DNA of 36,362 bases from Polaromonas sp. (GTDB lineage Bacteria > Pseudomonadota > Gammaproteobacteria > Burkholderiales > Burkholderiaceae_C): contig JAIPCZ010000027.1 in the NCBI GenBank assembly GCA_021737975.1, positions 1-36,362 on the forward strand. Direction: 5' to 3'. The translations under genes were made by a program, and so were the position numbers. Positions 25,328-35,200 of the stretch are shown one piece after another. Each line of letters opens with the position of its first letter. The first letter of the stretch is position 1. The notes under the pieces are model-generated. The model saw only the letters and a program-made list of their open reading frames with translations, had not been told where the DNA came from and did not search any database.

Positions 25328-26428
25328 TCAGTCGCGCAGCACAATGCCGGCGCCGTCATGCCACCAGAAAAACACATCGTCTTCCCAGGTGATTTTGCTG
25401 AGCTCGTGGCGCGAGGTGTTGGCCTCGGTGATCTTGACGCGGGTGCCGTCGGAGGCCTGGACAATGAAGGAGTTGTAGGAGCCGAAGTAGGCAATCTCCT
25501 TGACTCTGCCCGCGAACAGGTTGTGCGCAAAGTCAGGCCGCTCCTTGCTGATTTCAATTTTCTCGGGGCGCACCGCAATCGACACCGGCATGTGCAGGGC
25601 GCCGCTGACGCCGTGGCCCACATGGATCTCGCCAATGGCCGTCTGCACGGCGCAACGGTCGGGCTGGTCGACGCTGAGCTTGCCGTCGAACAGATTCACA
25701 TTGCCAATGAAATCGGCGACAAAGCGGTTGGCCGGGTGCTCGTAGACTTCTTCGGGCGAGCCCACCTGCAGCACCCTGCCCTTGCTCATGACCGCAATGC
25801 GACCCGCCATGGTCATGGCTTCTTCCTGGTCATGGGTCACCATGACACAGGTCACGCCCACTTTTTCAATGATGTTGACGAGTTCGAACTGGGTTTGCTC
25901 GCGCAGTTTTTTGTCGAGCGCGCCGAGAGGCTCGTCGAGCAGCAGCACCTTGGGCCTCTTGGCCAGGCTGCGCGCCAGCGCCACCCGCTGCTGCTGGCCG
26001 CCCGACAACTGGTGCGGCTTGCGCTTGGCGTAGGGCGTGAGTTGCACCAGGTCCAGCATCTCACCGACGCGTTGCTGGATGTCGTTTTTGGGCAGGCCCT
26101 CGCGCTTGAGGCCAAAGGCAATGTTCTCCCAGATGTCCAGATGCGGAAACAGGGCATAGGACTGGAACATCATGTTGAACGGTCGCTCGTACGGCGCCAG
26201 CTTGGCCACGTCCTGACCGCCGAGCAGAATGCGTCCGGAGGTCGGTGTCTCGAAACCCGCGAGCATACGCAGCAAGGTGGACTTGCCGCAACCCGAGCTG
26301 CCCAGCAGGGCAAAGATTTCGCCTTTGCTGATGGAGAGGTTGACTTCATCGACCGCCAGCGACTCGTCGAAACGCTTGACGAGTTTCTCAGTCACAAGGT
26401 AGTCTTTTTTGGTACCCGCATCAGCCAT
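25328..26428 (-). CDS. potG: Polyamine ABC transporter ATP-binding protein PotG
   Basis: 366-residue ATPase. Walker A GSSGCGKST, Q-loop MMFQSYALFPH, signature LSGGQQQRVALARSL, Walker B LLLDEPLGALD and switch-region MVTHDQEEAMTM are all intact. The C-terminal TOBE domain (about 285-360) closes the protein. I use ATG 26428, which has AGAGG seven bases upstream, rather than the in-frame TTG two codons earlier. It follows potF after a terminator-like hairpin, so potGHI are probably made at a lower level than the binding protein. Confidence 0.93.
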   Translation of the reverse strand: MADAGTKKDYLVTEKLVKRFDESLAVDEVNLSISKGEIFALLGSSGCGKSTLLRMLAGFETPTSGRILLGGQDVAKLAPYERPFNMMFQSYALFPHLDIWENIAFGLKREGLPKNDIQQRVGEMLDLVQLTPYAKRKPHQLSGGQQQRVALARSLAKRPKVLLLDEPLGALDKKLREQTQFELVNIIEKVGVTCVMVTHDQEEAMTMAGRIAVMSKGRVLQVGSPEEVYEHPANRFVADFIGNVNLFDGKLSVDQPDRCAVQTAIGEIHVGHGVSGALHMPVSIAVRPEKIEISKERPDFAHNLFAGRVKEIAYFGSYNSFIVQASDGTRVKITEANTSRHELSKITWEDDVFFWWHDGAGIVLRD

Positions 26429-26462
26429 GGTCAACCCTCTGGTTCAGCACTACGCATCAAAT

Positions 26463-26502
26463 AAAAAAGGGCTGCTCATACCTTGCGTACAAACAGCCCC
26501 TT
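26463..26502 (-). terminator. Hairpin terminator between potF and potG
   Basis: On the minus strand AAGGGGCTG, a 19-nt loop, CAGCCCTT, then TTTT and A/T-rich DNA. The stem is nine pairs with one G-T. Lying inside the operon, it probably causes partial termination so that potF is expressed above the membrane components. Confidence 0.7.
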
Positions 26503-26522
26503 GGCTTCATCAAGTCAAGGCT

Positions 26523-27686
26523 TTACTTGCCCTTTTTGAAGCTGTTGTAGGCATTGGCCATGGCTTCGCGGGCTTCGTTGGTGAAGCTGCTCGGCGGGAT
26601 CATCTTGGCGAAGTAATCGGCCTCGACAAAGATGGTCTTGTTGCCGGCAATCTCGGGCTTGACCAGCGGCACGCCGGCCTTGTTGGCCGTGGGGTAGTTC
26701 ATTTCGTTGCTCATGCGCGCTGCGTTCTCGGCACGCAGGTAGAAATCAATGAAGGCGTGGGCGTTGTTGGGGTGCTTGGCATCCTTGGTGATGGCCATGG
26801 TGTCAAAGAAGATCAGCGCGCCGGTGCTGGGCAACAGCGCTTCGATCTCATCCTTGGACTTGTTTTCCTTGGCGCGCGCCGCGGCGATGTTCATGTCACC
26901 GGACCAGCCGATGGCCACACAGGCTTTGCCGCCGGCAACGTCGTCGATCATGGTCGAGCTGAAGATGCGAACGTCCTTGCGCACCTTGGCCAGCATCTCG
27001 GTGGCCAACTTGTAGTCAGCCGGGTCGTTCGAGTAGGCGTCCTTGCCGATGTAGTGCAGCGCCACGGGAATGATCTCGGTGGGTGAATCGAGGTAGGCAA
27101 TGCCGCAGGACTTGAGCTTGCTGGTGTATTCGGGCTTGAACACGAGGTCCCAGGCGTTTTCCGGCATGGGCATTTTTCCGAGGGCCTTGGCCACTTTGGT
27201 CTTGTTGATGCCGACCGTGGTGAAGCCCCAGGCCCAGGGCACCAGATGTTTGTTGTCGGGGTCGGTCTTGGCGGCCAGGGTGGCCATGATGGGGGCGTCA
27301 AGGTTGCTCAGGTTCGGGATCTTGGACTTGTCCAGGGGCTGCAGCAGGCCGCCTTCAATTTGCGGCTTGGCGAACACCGAGCCCGGCACCACGATGTCAT
27401 AACCCGAATTGCCCGCCACCAGTTTGGCGTGCAGGGCCTCGTTGGTCTCGAAGGTGTCGTAGTTCACCTTGATCCCGGATTCTTTCTCGAAGGCGGCAAT
27501 CATGCCCTCTGGAACGTAGTCGGCCCAGTTGTAGATGTTGAGCACTTTTTCTTCGGTGTTGACAGGCGCGGCCGCGGGTGCGCTGGCCACCGGGGCCGGA
27601 GCGGGCGCCGGTGGCTCCTCTTTTTTGCCACAACCGGCCAGAACGATGGCGGAAAGCGCAAACGACCAAAGGAATTTTTTCATCAT
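26523..27686 (-). CDS. potF: Polyamine-binding lipoprotein PotF
   Basis: 387-residue solute-binding protein for putrescine or spermidine. It begins MMKKFLWSFALSAIVLAGCG: a lipoprotein signal peptide with lipobox LAGC (Cys19), followed by an Ala/Pro-rich spacer (about 24-44) before the mature domain VLNIYNWADYVPEGM. E. coli PotF has an ordinary cleavable signal, so anchoring to the membrane is a difference. Family text includes SGYDIVVPGS, VPWAWGFTTVGIN and CVAIGWSGDMNIA, the last close to the acidic ligand contact. GGAG lies seven bases before the first of two tandem ATGs. A 92-bp gap from spuC may carry its own promoter. Confidence 0.93.
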   Translation of the reverse strand: MMKKFLWSFALSAIVLAGCGKKEEPPAPAPAPVASAPAAAPVNTEEKVLNIYNWADYVPEGMIAAFEKESGIKVNYDTFETNEALHAKLVAGNSGYDIVVPGSVFAKPQIEGGLLQPLDKSKIPNLSNLDAPIMATLAAKTDPDNKHLVPWAWGFTTVGINKTKVAKALGKMPMPENAWDLVFKPEYTSKLKSCGIAYLDSPTEIIPVALHYIGKDAYSNDPADYKLATEMLAKVRKDVRIFSSTMIDDVAGGKACVAIGWSGDMNIAAARAKENKSKDEIEALLPSTGALIFFDTMAITKDAKHPNNAHAFIDFYLRAENAARMSNEMNYPTANKAGVPLVKPEIAGNKTIFVEADYFAKMIPPSSFTNEAREAMANAYNSFKKGK

Positions 27687-27721
27687 GGAAACACTCCGAG
27701 TAAGAGAAAAATGGTGAAGGG

Positions 27722-27780
27722 AGACGCTAGTTTAAGTCTAGCAAAAACCAGACCAGGCATTTTTTATGGCGCTAGCGTCT
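27722..27780. repeat. 9-bp inverted repeat spanning the spuC-potF gap
   Basis: AGACGCTAG (27722-27730) and CTAGCGTCT (27772-27780) are perfect inverted copies, 41 bp apart; the right arm overlaps the spuC stop codon. A TAAACT word on the minus strand lies near the left arm. It could be a long hairpin ending the spuC message or an operator for potF. Confidence 0.5.
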
Positions 27781-29188
27781 AAATCAGCCCTTTTTGGGTC
27801 AATTCCTGTTGCGTCAGGTCCAAAGCCTGTCGAATCAGGCGCATCATCTCGTCGATGTCGGCATGGGTCATCGTCAACGGTGGTGCAATGATCATGCGGT
27901 CACCCACCGCGCGCATGACCAGGCCGTTCTGGAAACAATGGCGCCGGCACATCATGCCAACGGAGAGTTCTTCGGAAAAACGCTCCTTGGTGAGTTTGTT
28001 CCTGACCAGCACCAGGCCCGCGGTCAGGCCGCAGGTTTCCGCCACCCCCACCAGCGGGTGCGTCCCGATCACCTCGAAGCACTTGGCCAGGTAGGGGCCG
28101 GTGTCATCCCGCACGCGCTGCGGAAGTTGTTCGCTTTCCATGATGTCGAGATTGGCCAGCGCCACGGCACAGGCCACCGGGTGGCCGCTGTAGGTGTAGC
28201 CGTGGTTGAATTCGCCACCCTTCTCGATCAGCACCTTGGCCACGCGGTTTCCCACCATGACGCCGCCCAGCGGGATATAACCGCTGGTGACGGCCTTGGC
28301 AAAGGTCACCAGATCGGGCTTGTAGCCAAATTTCTCGTAGGCAAACCAGTGGCCAAGGCGGCCAAAGGCGCAAATGACCTCGTCGCTGATCAATAAAATG
28401 CCGTATTTGTCGACGATGCGCTGAATCTCGGGCCAGTAGCTGGCCGGCGGGATGATGACACCGCCCGCGCCCTGGATGGGTTCGGCAATGAAGGCGGCCA
28501 CCTTGTCGGCACCGAGCGCCAGGATTTTTTCTTCGAGCCAGCCGGCGGCGCGCAGACCAAACGCATCGGCGGTTTCGCCTGGCAGGCCGTTCTCGAAGAA
28601 GTACGGCTGCTCGATGTGCGTGATGTTGGGGATCGGCAGGTCGCCCTGCGCGTGCATGCCGCTCATGCCGCCCAGCGAGGCCCCGGCCATGGTGCTGCCG
28701 TGGTAGGCGTTCTTGCGGCTGATGATGACCTTGCGCTGGGGCTGGCCCAGCAGGTCCCAGTAGCGGCGCACCATACGCACATTCGAGTCGTTGCTCTCAG
28801 ACCCGCTGCTCGAATAAAACACATGCTCAAACGTGCGATCGCCGACCTTGGGCGCCAGCGCCGCCAGGCGGGCCGCGAGCTTGACGGCGGGCACGTTGGT
28901 GGTCTGGAAAAAGCTGTTGTAGAACGGCAGCGTCATCATCTGGTCAAAGGCGGCCTGCGCCAGCGCCTTGCGGCCATAACCGACGTTGACGCACCACAGG
29001 CCGCTCATGGCATCCAGCAGTTTCGCGCCCTCGGAATCCCAGACGTAAATGCCTTCGGATTTCACAATCACGCGCGCGCCACGGGTGGCCAGGTCGCCAT
29101 GGTCGGTGAACGGGTGGATGAAATGGGCGCTGTCCAGGGCCTGGATTTCATGGGTGGACAAGGGCTGGGAAGAGGTCAAAGCGGTCAT
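27779..29188 (-). CDS. spuC: Putrescine/polyamine-pyruvate aminotransferase, SpuC-like
   Basis: 469-residue class III (omega) aminotransferase. PLP is expected on Lys298 in VTFAKAVTSGYIPLGG; Asp269-Glu270 (LLISDEVICAFGR) contacts the pyridine nitrogen, and YSSSGSESND binds phosphate. MSGLWCVNVGYGRKA and KNAYHGSTMAGASLGG are common to SpuC and relatives, which move an amino group from putrescine, cadaverine or spermidine to pyruvate. Its place between a gamma-glutamylpolyamine synthetase and the pot transporter matches Pseudomonas spuBCDEFGH. AAGGA lies nine bases before ATG 29188. A beta-alanine or other omega-amino substrate is possible from sequence alone. Confidence 0.88.
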   Translation of the reverse strand: MTALTSSQPLSTHEIQALDSAHFIHPFTDHGDLATRGARVIVKSEGIYVWDSEGAKLLDAMSGLWCVNVGYGRKALAQAAFDQMMTLPFYNSFFQTTNVPAVKLAARLAALAPKVGDRTFEHVFYSSSGSESNDSNVRMVRRYWDLLGQPQRKVIISRKNAYHGSTMAGASLGGMSGMHAQGDLPIPNITHIEQPYFFENGLPGETADAFGLRAAGWLEEKILALGADKVAAFIAEPIQGAGGVIIPPASYWPEIQRIVDKYGILLISDEVICAFGRLGHWFAYEKFGYKPDLVTFAKAVTSGYIPLGGVMVGNRVAKVLIEKGGEFNHGYTYSGHPVACAVALANLDIMESEQLPQRVRDDTGPYLAKCFEVIGTHPLVGVAETCGLTAGLVLVRNKLTKERFSEELSVGMMCRRHCFQNGLVMRAVGDRMIIAPPLTMTHADIDEMMRLIRQALDLTQQELTQKGLI

Positions 29189-29236
29189 GGTGGCGATCCT
29201 TGAGTCAACAATGGAAGGGGATAAGAGAATGGGGCC

Positions 29237-30604
29237 TTACACGTGCAACAGCAAGTGCTCGCGTTCCCACGGCGAAATCACTTTCATGAACTCGTCGAAC
29301 TCAAGTTCCTTGATTTCCGAATAGACCGTGATGAATTCCTTGCCCAGGACCTCGTGCAAATCCGACTCGCGGCGCAGCCAGTCCAGCGCCTCGCCCAGGC
29401 TGCGCGGCAGCGCGTAGGGCGAAAGATAGGCGTCGCCCTTCATCTCGGCCTTGGGCTTGATCTTGTTCTTGAGCCCGAGGTAACCGCAGGCCATGGTCAT
29501 GGCCAGCGCGACGTAGGGATTGGCGTCGGCGCCAATCACGCGGTTCTCGACCCGGCGCGCCTCAGGCGATGAAATGGGCGAGCGAATGCCCACGGTGCGG
29601 TTGTCGTAGCCCCATTCGATGTTGATCGGTGCGGCGGTGTTGCGCGACAGGCGGCGGTAGCTGTTCACGTAAGGCGCCACCAGCACCATGGCCGCCGGAA
29701 TGTAGCGCTGCAGGCCGCCGATGTAGTGCATGAAGGCCTCGGACGGCGTGCCGTCCGGGTTGCTGAAGATGTTCTTGCCCGTGGTCACATCCAGAATGCT
29801 CTGGTGCACATGCATCGCGCTGCCCGGCTCGCCGGCAATGGGCTTGGCCATGAAGGTGGCGTACATGTCATGGCGTAAGGCCGATTCACGCACCGTGCGC
29901 TTGAAGAAAAAGACCTCGTCGGCCAGACCCAGCGGCTCGGAATGGAAAAAATTGATTTCCATCTGGCCGGCGCCGATTTCGTGAATCAGCGTGTCGACGT
30001 TGAGTTCCATCTTGTCGCTGAAGTCGTAGATTTCCTCGAACAGCGGGTCGAACTCATTGACGGCATCGATGCTGTAGGCCTGGCGCGAAGTCTCGCTGCG
30101 GCCACTGCGGCCAATCGGCGGGCGCAGCAGCGTGTTGGGGTCGGTGTTGCGGGCGGTGAGGTAAAACTCGAGCTCGGGGGCCACGATCGGCTTCAACCCC
30201 TCGGCGGCAAACAGGTCGCACACCCGGCGCAACACGCTGCGCGGCGCAAACGGCACAAGGTTGCCCTTGTGGTCAAAACAGTCGTGGATGACCTGCGCGG
30301 TGGGGTCGCTGGCCCAGGGCACGATGCGCACGGTAGAAGGGTCCGGGCGCAACTGCATGTCCTTGTCGGTGGGGTCGATGACGTCGTAATAGGGGCCACT
30401 CTCGGGGAATTCTCCTGTGACACCCATGGCCACCACCGACTGCGGCAGGCGCATGCCCCGGTCTTCGGTGAACTTGACGCGCGGCAAAATCTTGCCGCGT
30501 GCAACGCCGGTCAAGTCGGGTACCAGGCACTCCACCTCGGTCACGCGGCGCTCATTGAGCCATTGCTCCAGATCGTTGAAATTCATTGACTTCTTGGCAT
30601 TCAT
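29237..30604 (-). CDS. puuA: Gamma-glutamylpolyamine synthetase (PuuA/SpuB-like)
   Basis: 455-residue glutamine synthetase-fold ligase that joins glutamate to putrescine (or another polyamine) using ATP. Family marks are VECLVPDLTGVARGKILPR in the beta-Grasp part, the metal-site VAPELEFYL and HEIGAGQMEINF, GSAMHVHQS, and near the C-terminus ENRVIGADANPYVALAMTMACGYLG. It lacks the adenylylation tyrosine motif of GlnA. It is first in the cluster, reading away from the divergent MocR-type regulator. GGAG lies six bases before ATG 30604; spuC follows after 48 bp. Confidence 0.9.
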   Translation of the reverse strand: MNAKKSMNFNDLEQWLNERRVTEVECLVPDLTGVARGKILPRVKFTEDRGMRLPQSVVAMGVTGEFPESGPYYDVIDPTDKDMQLRPDPSTVRIVPWASDPTAQVIHDCFDHKGNLVPFAPRSVLRRVCDLFAAEGLKPIVAPELEFYLTARNTDPNTLLRPPIGRSGRSETSRQAYSIDAVNEFDPLFEEIYDFSDKMELNVDTLIHEIGAGQMEINFFHSEPLGLADEVFFFKRTVRESALRHDMYATFMAKPIAGEPGSAMHVHQSILDVTTGKNIFSNPDGTPSEAFMHYIGGLQRYIPAAMVLVAPYVNSYRRLSRNTAAPINIEWGYDNRTVGIRSPISSPEARRVENRVIGADANPYVALAMTMACGYLGLKNKIKPKAEMKGDAYLSPYALPRSLGEALDWLRRESDLHEVLGKEFITVYSEIKELEFDEFMKVISPWEREHLLLHV

Positions 30605-30728
30605 GGTTTGCTCCAGGGTGTAACGTGACAGCTATTTTGCGCGTTGCATCTAAAACCATTGTGAGCGAGAAATTGGTTCACAATCAGAGCCATTTAAACC
30701 CGCCACATGGTGCCACTTCTGCCTCCTT
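30605..30728. promoter_or_regulatory. Divergent control region with a 7-bp dyad
   Basis: The 124 bp between puuA and the MocR gene contain ATTGTGA (30658-30664) and TCACAAT (30678-30684), a perfect inverted repeat with 13 bp between, centres 20 bp apart (two helical turns). An inner AACCA/TGGTT pair overlaps it. This is a likely site for the adjacent regulator, although MocR proteins often use direct repeats. Confidence 0.55.
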
Positions 30729-32207
30729 ATGCTCTCGGAACTGTTGCTGACTGAGATCGCCCGACTGAACCAGCCCACCAAGCTGCCGCTGCACCGCCAG
30801 CTGTACGAAGCGCTGCGGCGTGCGATTCTGGACGGCAAGTTGGCTGCCGGCGAGCGCCTGCCCTCGAGCCGGGACCTGACCCAGGACCTGCAGCTGTCGC
30901 GCAACACCGTGGTGGCCGCCATCAACCAGCTGACCGTGGAAGGTTATCTGGTCAGCCATATTGGCAGTGGCACCTTCGTCAGCGAGAACGTGCCCCGGCT
31001 GCCCGCGCACCCGCACCGGGGTGCGCCGACCGGGCTGGCCACCCTGTCGGCGCGCGGCCTGGCTTTGAGCGGCAGCTTTTGCGCCACCGACCTCGAGATC
31101 CAACCATTTACACCGGGCATTGCCGATTTCAGCGCTTTTCCGGTGGCGCTTTGGCAACGCCTGCAAAACAAGCACTGGCGCATGACCTACCCCGAAATGC
31201 TCGACTACAGCACTTCGGGCGGCTACGCGCCGCTGCGCCGCGCCGTGGCCGACTACCTGCGGGTCTTTCGCAGTGTGCCGCTCAACCTTGAACAGGTCAT
31301 CATCACCAGCGGCACGCAGGAGTCGCTGGTGCTGTGCGCCCAGTTGCTGGCCAACCAAAGTGATGCTGTCTGGCTCGAAGACCCGGCTTACTGGGGCGCC
31401 GTCAAGGCGTTCATGGCCACCGGCTTGAGCCTGCATGCGGTGCCGGTGGACGAGCAGGGTATTGCGCCCCAGCCCGCTGATGACGCCACGCCGCCGAGGC
31501 TGATCTACGTGACACCCTCGCACCAGTACCCTACGGGTGCCGTGATGTCCTTGGCCCGACGGCACCAGATACTCACGCTGGCACGCCAGCACCAGGCCTG
31601 GATCCTGGAGGATGATTACGACAGCGAATTCCGCTTCAGTGGCCCGCCCATCGCCTCGTTGGCCGGGCTCGACACCGACCAGCGCGTGATTTACCTGGGC
31701 TCGTTTTCCAAGGTGCTTTATCCGGGGCTCAAGCTCGGCTACATGGTGGTTCCCAAGGGGCTGGCCGCGGCCTTCAAGCGTGCCCACTACGACCTCAATC
31801 GCCCGGGCCAGATGCCGCTGCAGGCCGCGCTGGCCGAATTCATCGAGATGGGGCATTTCGCCAGCGCCTTGCGCCGCGCGCGGCAAAGCTACGCCCAGCG
31901 CCGCGCCAGCCTGCTCGCCGCGCTGCAGCCCTGCCTGGGGCCGCTGGCCCGGATCACCGGGGCAGAGCAGGGTTTGCACCTGTGCCTGCGCCTGCCCGAC
32001 ACGCTCGATGACAAGGCGCTGGCGCAGCGCATCGCCAAGCTGGGGCTGACGGTGCGCCCGCTCTCGAGCTACTGCCTGAAGCAAACCCGGCTGCGCGGTC
32101 TGATCATTGGCTATGGCTACGCCCCGCTGGCAGAAATCGAGCGCTTCGGGCCGGTGCTTGCCCGGACCATCGCAAGTGCCCTGGCGAACGGCGGCACTTC
32201 GGCATGA
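30729..32207 (+). CDS. MocR/GabR-type regulator with aminotransferase domain
   Basis: 492 residues. A GntR winged helix-turn-helix (about 15-85, with LHRQLYEALRRAILDGKL, LPSSRDLTQDLQLSRNTV and EGYLVSHIGSGTFV) is joined to a fold-type I aminotransferase domain (about 125-490) that binds PLP through Lys328 in LGSFSKVLYPGLKLGY; the DDYDSEFRF segment is also typical. Such proteins sense an amine or PLP adduct; here the polyamine cluster is divergent across 124 bp, so control of it is the natural hypothesis. No Shine-Dalgarno precedes ATG 30729. The stop overlaps the start of recC by ATGA, an unusual partner. Confidence 0.92.
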   Translation: MLSELLLTEIARLNQPTKLPLHRQLYEALRRAILDGKLAAGERLPSSRDLTQDLQLSRNTVVAAINQLTVEGYLVSHIGSGTFVSENVPRLPAHPHRGAPTGLATLSARGLALSGSFCATDLEIQPFTPGIADFSAFPVALWQRLQNKHWRMTYPEMLDYSTSGGYAPLRRAVADYLRVFRSVPLNLEQVIITSGTQESLVLCAQLLANQSDAVWLEDPAYWGAVKAFMATGLSLHAVPVDEQGIAPQPADDATPPRLIYVTPSHQYPTGAVMSLARRHQILTLARQHQAWILEDDYDSEFRFSGPPIASLAGLDTDQRVIYLGSFSKVLYPGLKLGYMVVPKGLAAAFKRAHYDLNRPGQMPLQAALAEFIEMGHFASALRRARQSYAQRRASLLAALQPCLGPLARITGAEQGLHLCLRLPDTLDDKALAQRIAKLGLTVRPLSSYCLKQTRLRGLIIGYGYAPLAEIERFGPVLARTIASALANGGTSA

Positions 32208-35200
32208 ACGCACAAACGACCGGGGTCACTGCCCCCGTTTTCAAGCCGGGCTTCATGGTGCTGCATGGCAACCGGCTGGAAGACCTGCGCGACCTGCTCA
32301 ACGAATTCCTGCGCGCCCAGCCCTTGCCGCCCCTGGTTCCCGAGGTCATTCTGGTGCAGAGCAACGGCATGAAACACTGGCTGGAGATGGCGCTGGCTGA
32401 CGATGCCGCCTTGGGCATTTGCGCCGCCACCCGGCTGGAACTGCCCAGCGGCTACCTTTGGCAGGTCTATCGCAGCGTGCTGGGCGCGGATGCCGTGCCC
32501 GCGCACATGCCTTTTGACAAAAGCCATCTGGTCTGGCGCCTGGTGCGCCTGTTGCCCGTGCTGGCGGCCGGCAACCCGGTTTATGCGCCGCTGCAGCGCT
32601 ACCTGGCGCGCGATACCGACGGCCGCAAGCTGTACCAATTGGCATTGCAGGTGGCCGATGTTTTTGATGCCTACCAAAGCTACCGCGCCGACTGGCTGAC
32701 CGACTGGGCGGCTGGCCACGACGTGCTGCGCGGCCATGATGGCCAGCCCGGGGTGCTGGCAGAGGCCCACGCCTGGCAAGCCAGGTTGTGGCGCGACCTG
32801 CGCGCCGATGTGGGGCCCGGGCTGGCCGATGCCTCGCGCGCCAGCGTACATGCCCGCTTTATGGCCGCACTGCAGGAGCAGTTGGCGCAGAGCCAGGCTT
32901 CGGGCCAGCGCCCGGCGGGTTTGCCCCCGCGCCTGGTGGTGTTTGGCATCTCATCCCTGCCGATGCAAACGGTCGAGGCGCTGGCGCAATTAGGCGAGGT
33001 CTGCCAAGTGCTGATGCTGGTGCAAAATCCCTGTCAGTATTACTGGGGTGACCTCGTTGCCGGCCATGACCAATTGCGCGCCCAGCTGCGCCACCGCCAA
33101 GCCGTCAGGCCGGTGGCCAGCGACAGCCATCCGCTACTGGCCTCGTGGGGCAAACAGGGTCGCGATTATCTGCACCTGCTGGATGACTTTGACAACGTGG
33201 CGCTGTACCGCCAACACATGCACCGGGTCGATGTGTTTGTCGACCCGGTGGACGGACCCAACGCACCGACGCTGTTGAACCAGCTGCAGTCGGGCATCCT
33301 GAACCTTGAACCAGCCCACAACGCGCTTGACGCCAAACGCGACGTGCGGCCGGACGACGACAGCATCCGCCTGGTGACCTGCCATGGCGCGCAGCGCGAA
33401 GTCGAGGTGCTGCATGACCGGCTGCTGGCGTGGTTCGACGCCGACCCGGCTTTCATGCCGCGTGATGTGATGGTGATGGTGCCCGACATGGCAGCCTTTG
33501 CACCCCACATTCAGGCGGTCTTTGGCCGTTTTGCCGCCGGGCAGGTCCGGCATATTCCGTATTCGGTGGCCGACACCACGCCGCGCCAGTCGCCGCTGGT
33601 GCAGGCGCTGGAGCAGCTGTTGTCACTGCCCAACGCCAGGGTGTCGCTGGCCGAATGGCTAAGTCTGTTCGAGGTGGCTGCAGTGCGCCAGCGTTTTGGC
33701 CTCGATGAAGCCGATGTGGCCCAAGTGCACGACTGGCTGGCCATGGCCGGTGTGCGCTGGGGCCTGGACGCCCAGCACCGCATGGCCTGGGGTGTGCCGG
33801 CGGGGGTGCCGGGCCTGGACCAAAACACCTGGGCCTTTGGCCTGCGGCGCCTGCTGCTGGGTTATGCCGTGGGAGCGGGTGCGCCATGGGGCGACACCTT
33901 GCCGCAGGCGGCCCTGAACGGGCTGGATGCCGTTGTCATCAGCGCCCTGCTCGACTGGGTGGAGACCGTCAACCAGACCCTGCAGGAACTCTCTGGCAGC
34001 AAAACGCCCGCCCAATGGGGCTTGACTCTGGCCGGCGTCGTCGAGCGCTTCTTTGCCGCCGCCGATGACGTCGATGAGCGGCTCATCCAGCGTTGCCTGG
34101 CGCCGCTGGAGGTATGGCTGCAAGCCTGCGAGGCGGCACAGTTGGAGACTCCGCTACCGCTGGACGTGGTGCGCGAGTTTTGGCTGTCGCAGATCGAAGA
34201 AAGCAGTTTGCAGCAGCGCTTTTTTGGCGGTGGCGTGCAATTTGGCACCCTGATGCCGATGCGCTCGATTCCGTTCCAGGTGATCTGCCTGCTGGGCATG
34301 AACGACGGCGACTACCCGCGGCAAAAGACCGCGCGCGACTTTGACCTGATGGACGTGAGCTGGCGCGCGGGTGACCGCTCCCGCCGCGAGGATGACCGCT
34401 ACCTGTTTCTGGAGGCCCTGCTGTCGGCACGACAAAAACTTTACATCAGCTGGCAGGGCCACCGTGCCACTGACAACAGCGAACAACCGCCTTCGGTGCT
34501 GGTAGCGCAACTGCTGGACTACCTGAATGCAGGCTGGCAGGGTGCCCCCGAGCCGCGCCAGCAACCGCTGCAGGCGTTCTCTGAAGCCTACTTTTTGCAG
34601 GATTCGCCCTTTGAGAGCTACGCCAACGACTGGGCACGGGTGCATGAACAGCCAGCACCCCAGGCGCCGCAGGTTAGCCACCCTGCCCTGGCCGCCCCCA
34701 GCGCATTAACGCTGGCCGACCTGCGGCAACTGCTGCGCCAGCCGGTCGAGGTGTTTTTCAAGTCGCGCCTTCGGGTCAGGCTTGACACCCTGGAAGAGCT
34801 GGAACAAACCGAGGAGCCCTTCGCGCTCAATGGCCTGGAACAGTACCAGGCGGGCCAGGCGATGCTCGACGCCGCGGAACCCCTTCTGGCCCTTGAGAAA
34901 CTGAGGCTCTCGGGCCAACTGCCGATGGCCGCCTTTGGCCAGCGCCTGGCCGCAGACTTGCAGGCCAAGGCGCAAGTGGTGCTGGACCGGCGGGGCGAAT
35001 GGACATTGCGCTACCCCGAGCCCCTGCCAGCGCAGTCAATTCAGCTGCAGTTGGGGGGCATCGGCCTCACGGGCACGCTGGAGGGGCTTTGCAGCGGGGA
35101 CGCCGGCTGGCTGCAGTTGGACCAGCGCGTTGGTGCCGTGCTGGAGGGCGAAAAAGAAGCGCGCACGGCACGCGTCCATGTGGTGGCCGGCCTGTGGGTG

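Noticed and set aside
30684-32213. A 509-codon frame antisense to the MocR gene
   Set aside because: Shadow of codon bias. The sense strand encodes a clear GntR plus aminotransferase protein with the PLP lysine.
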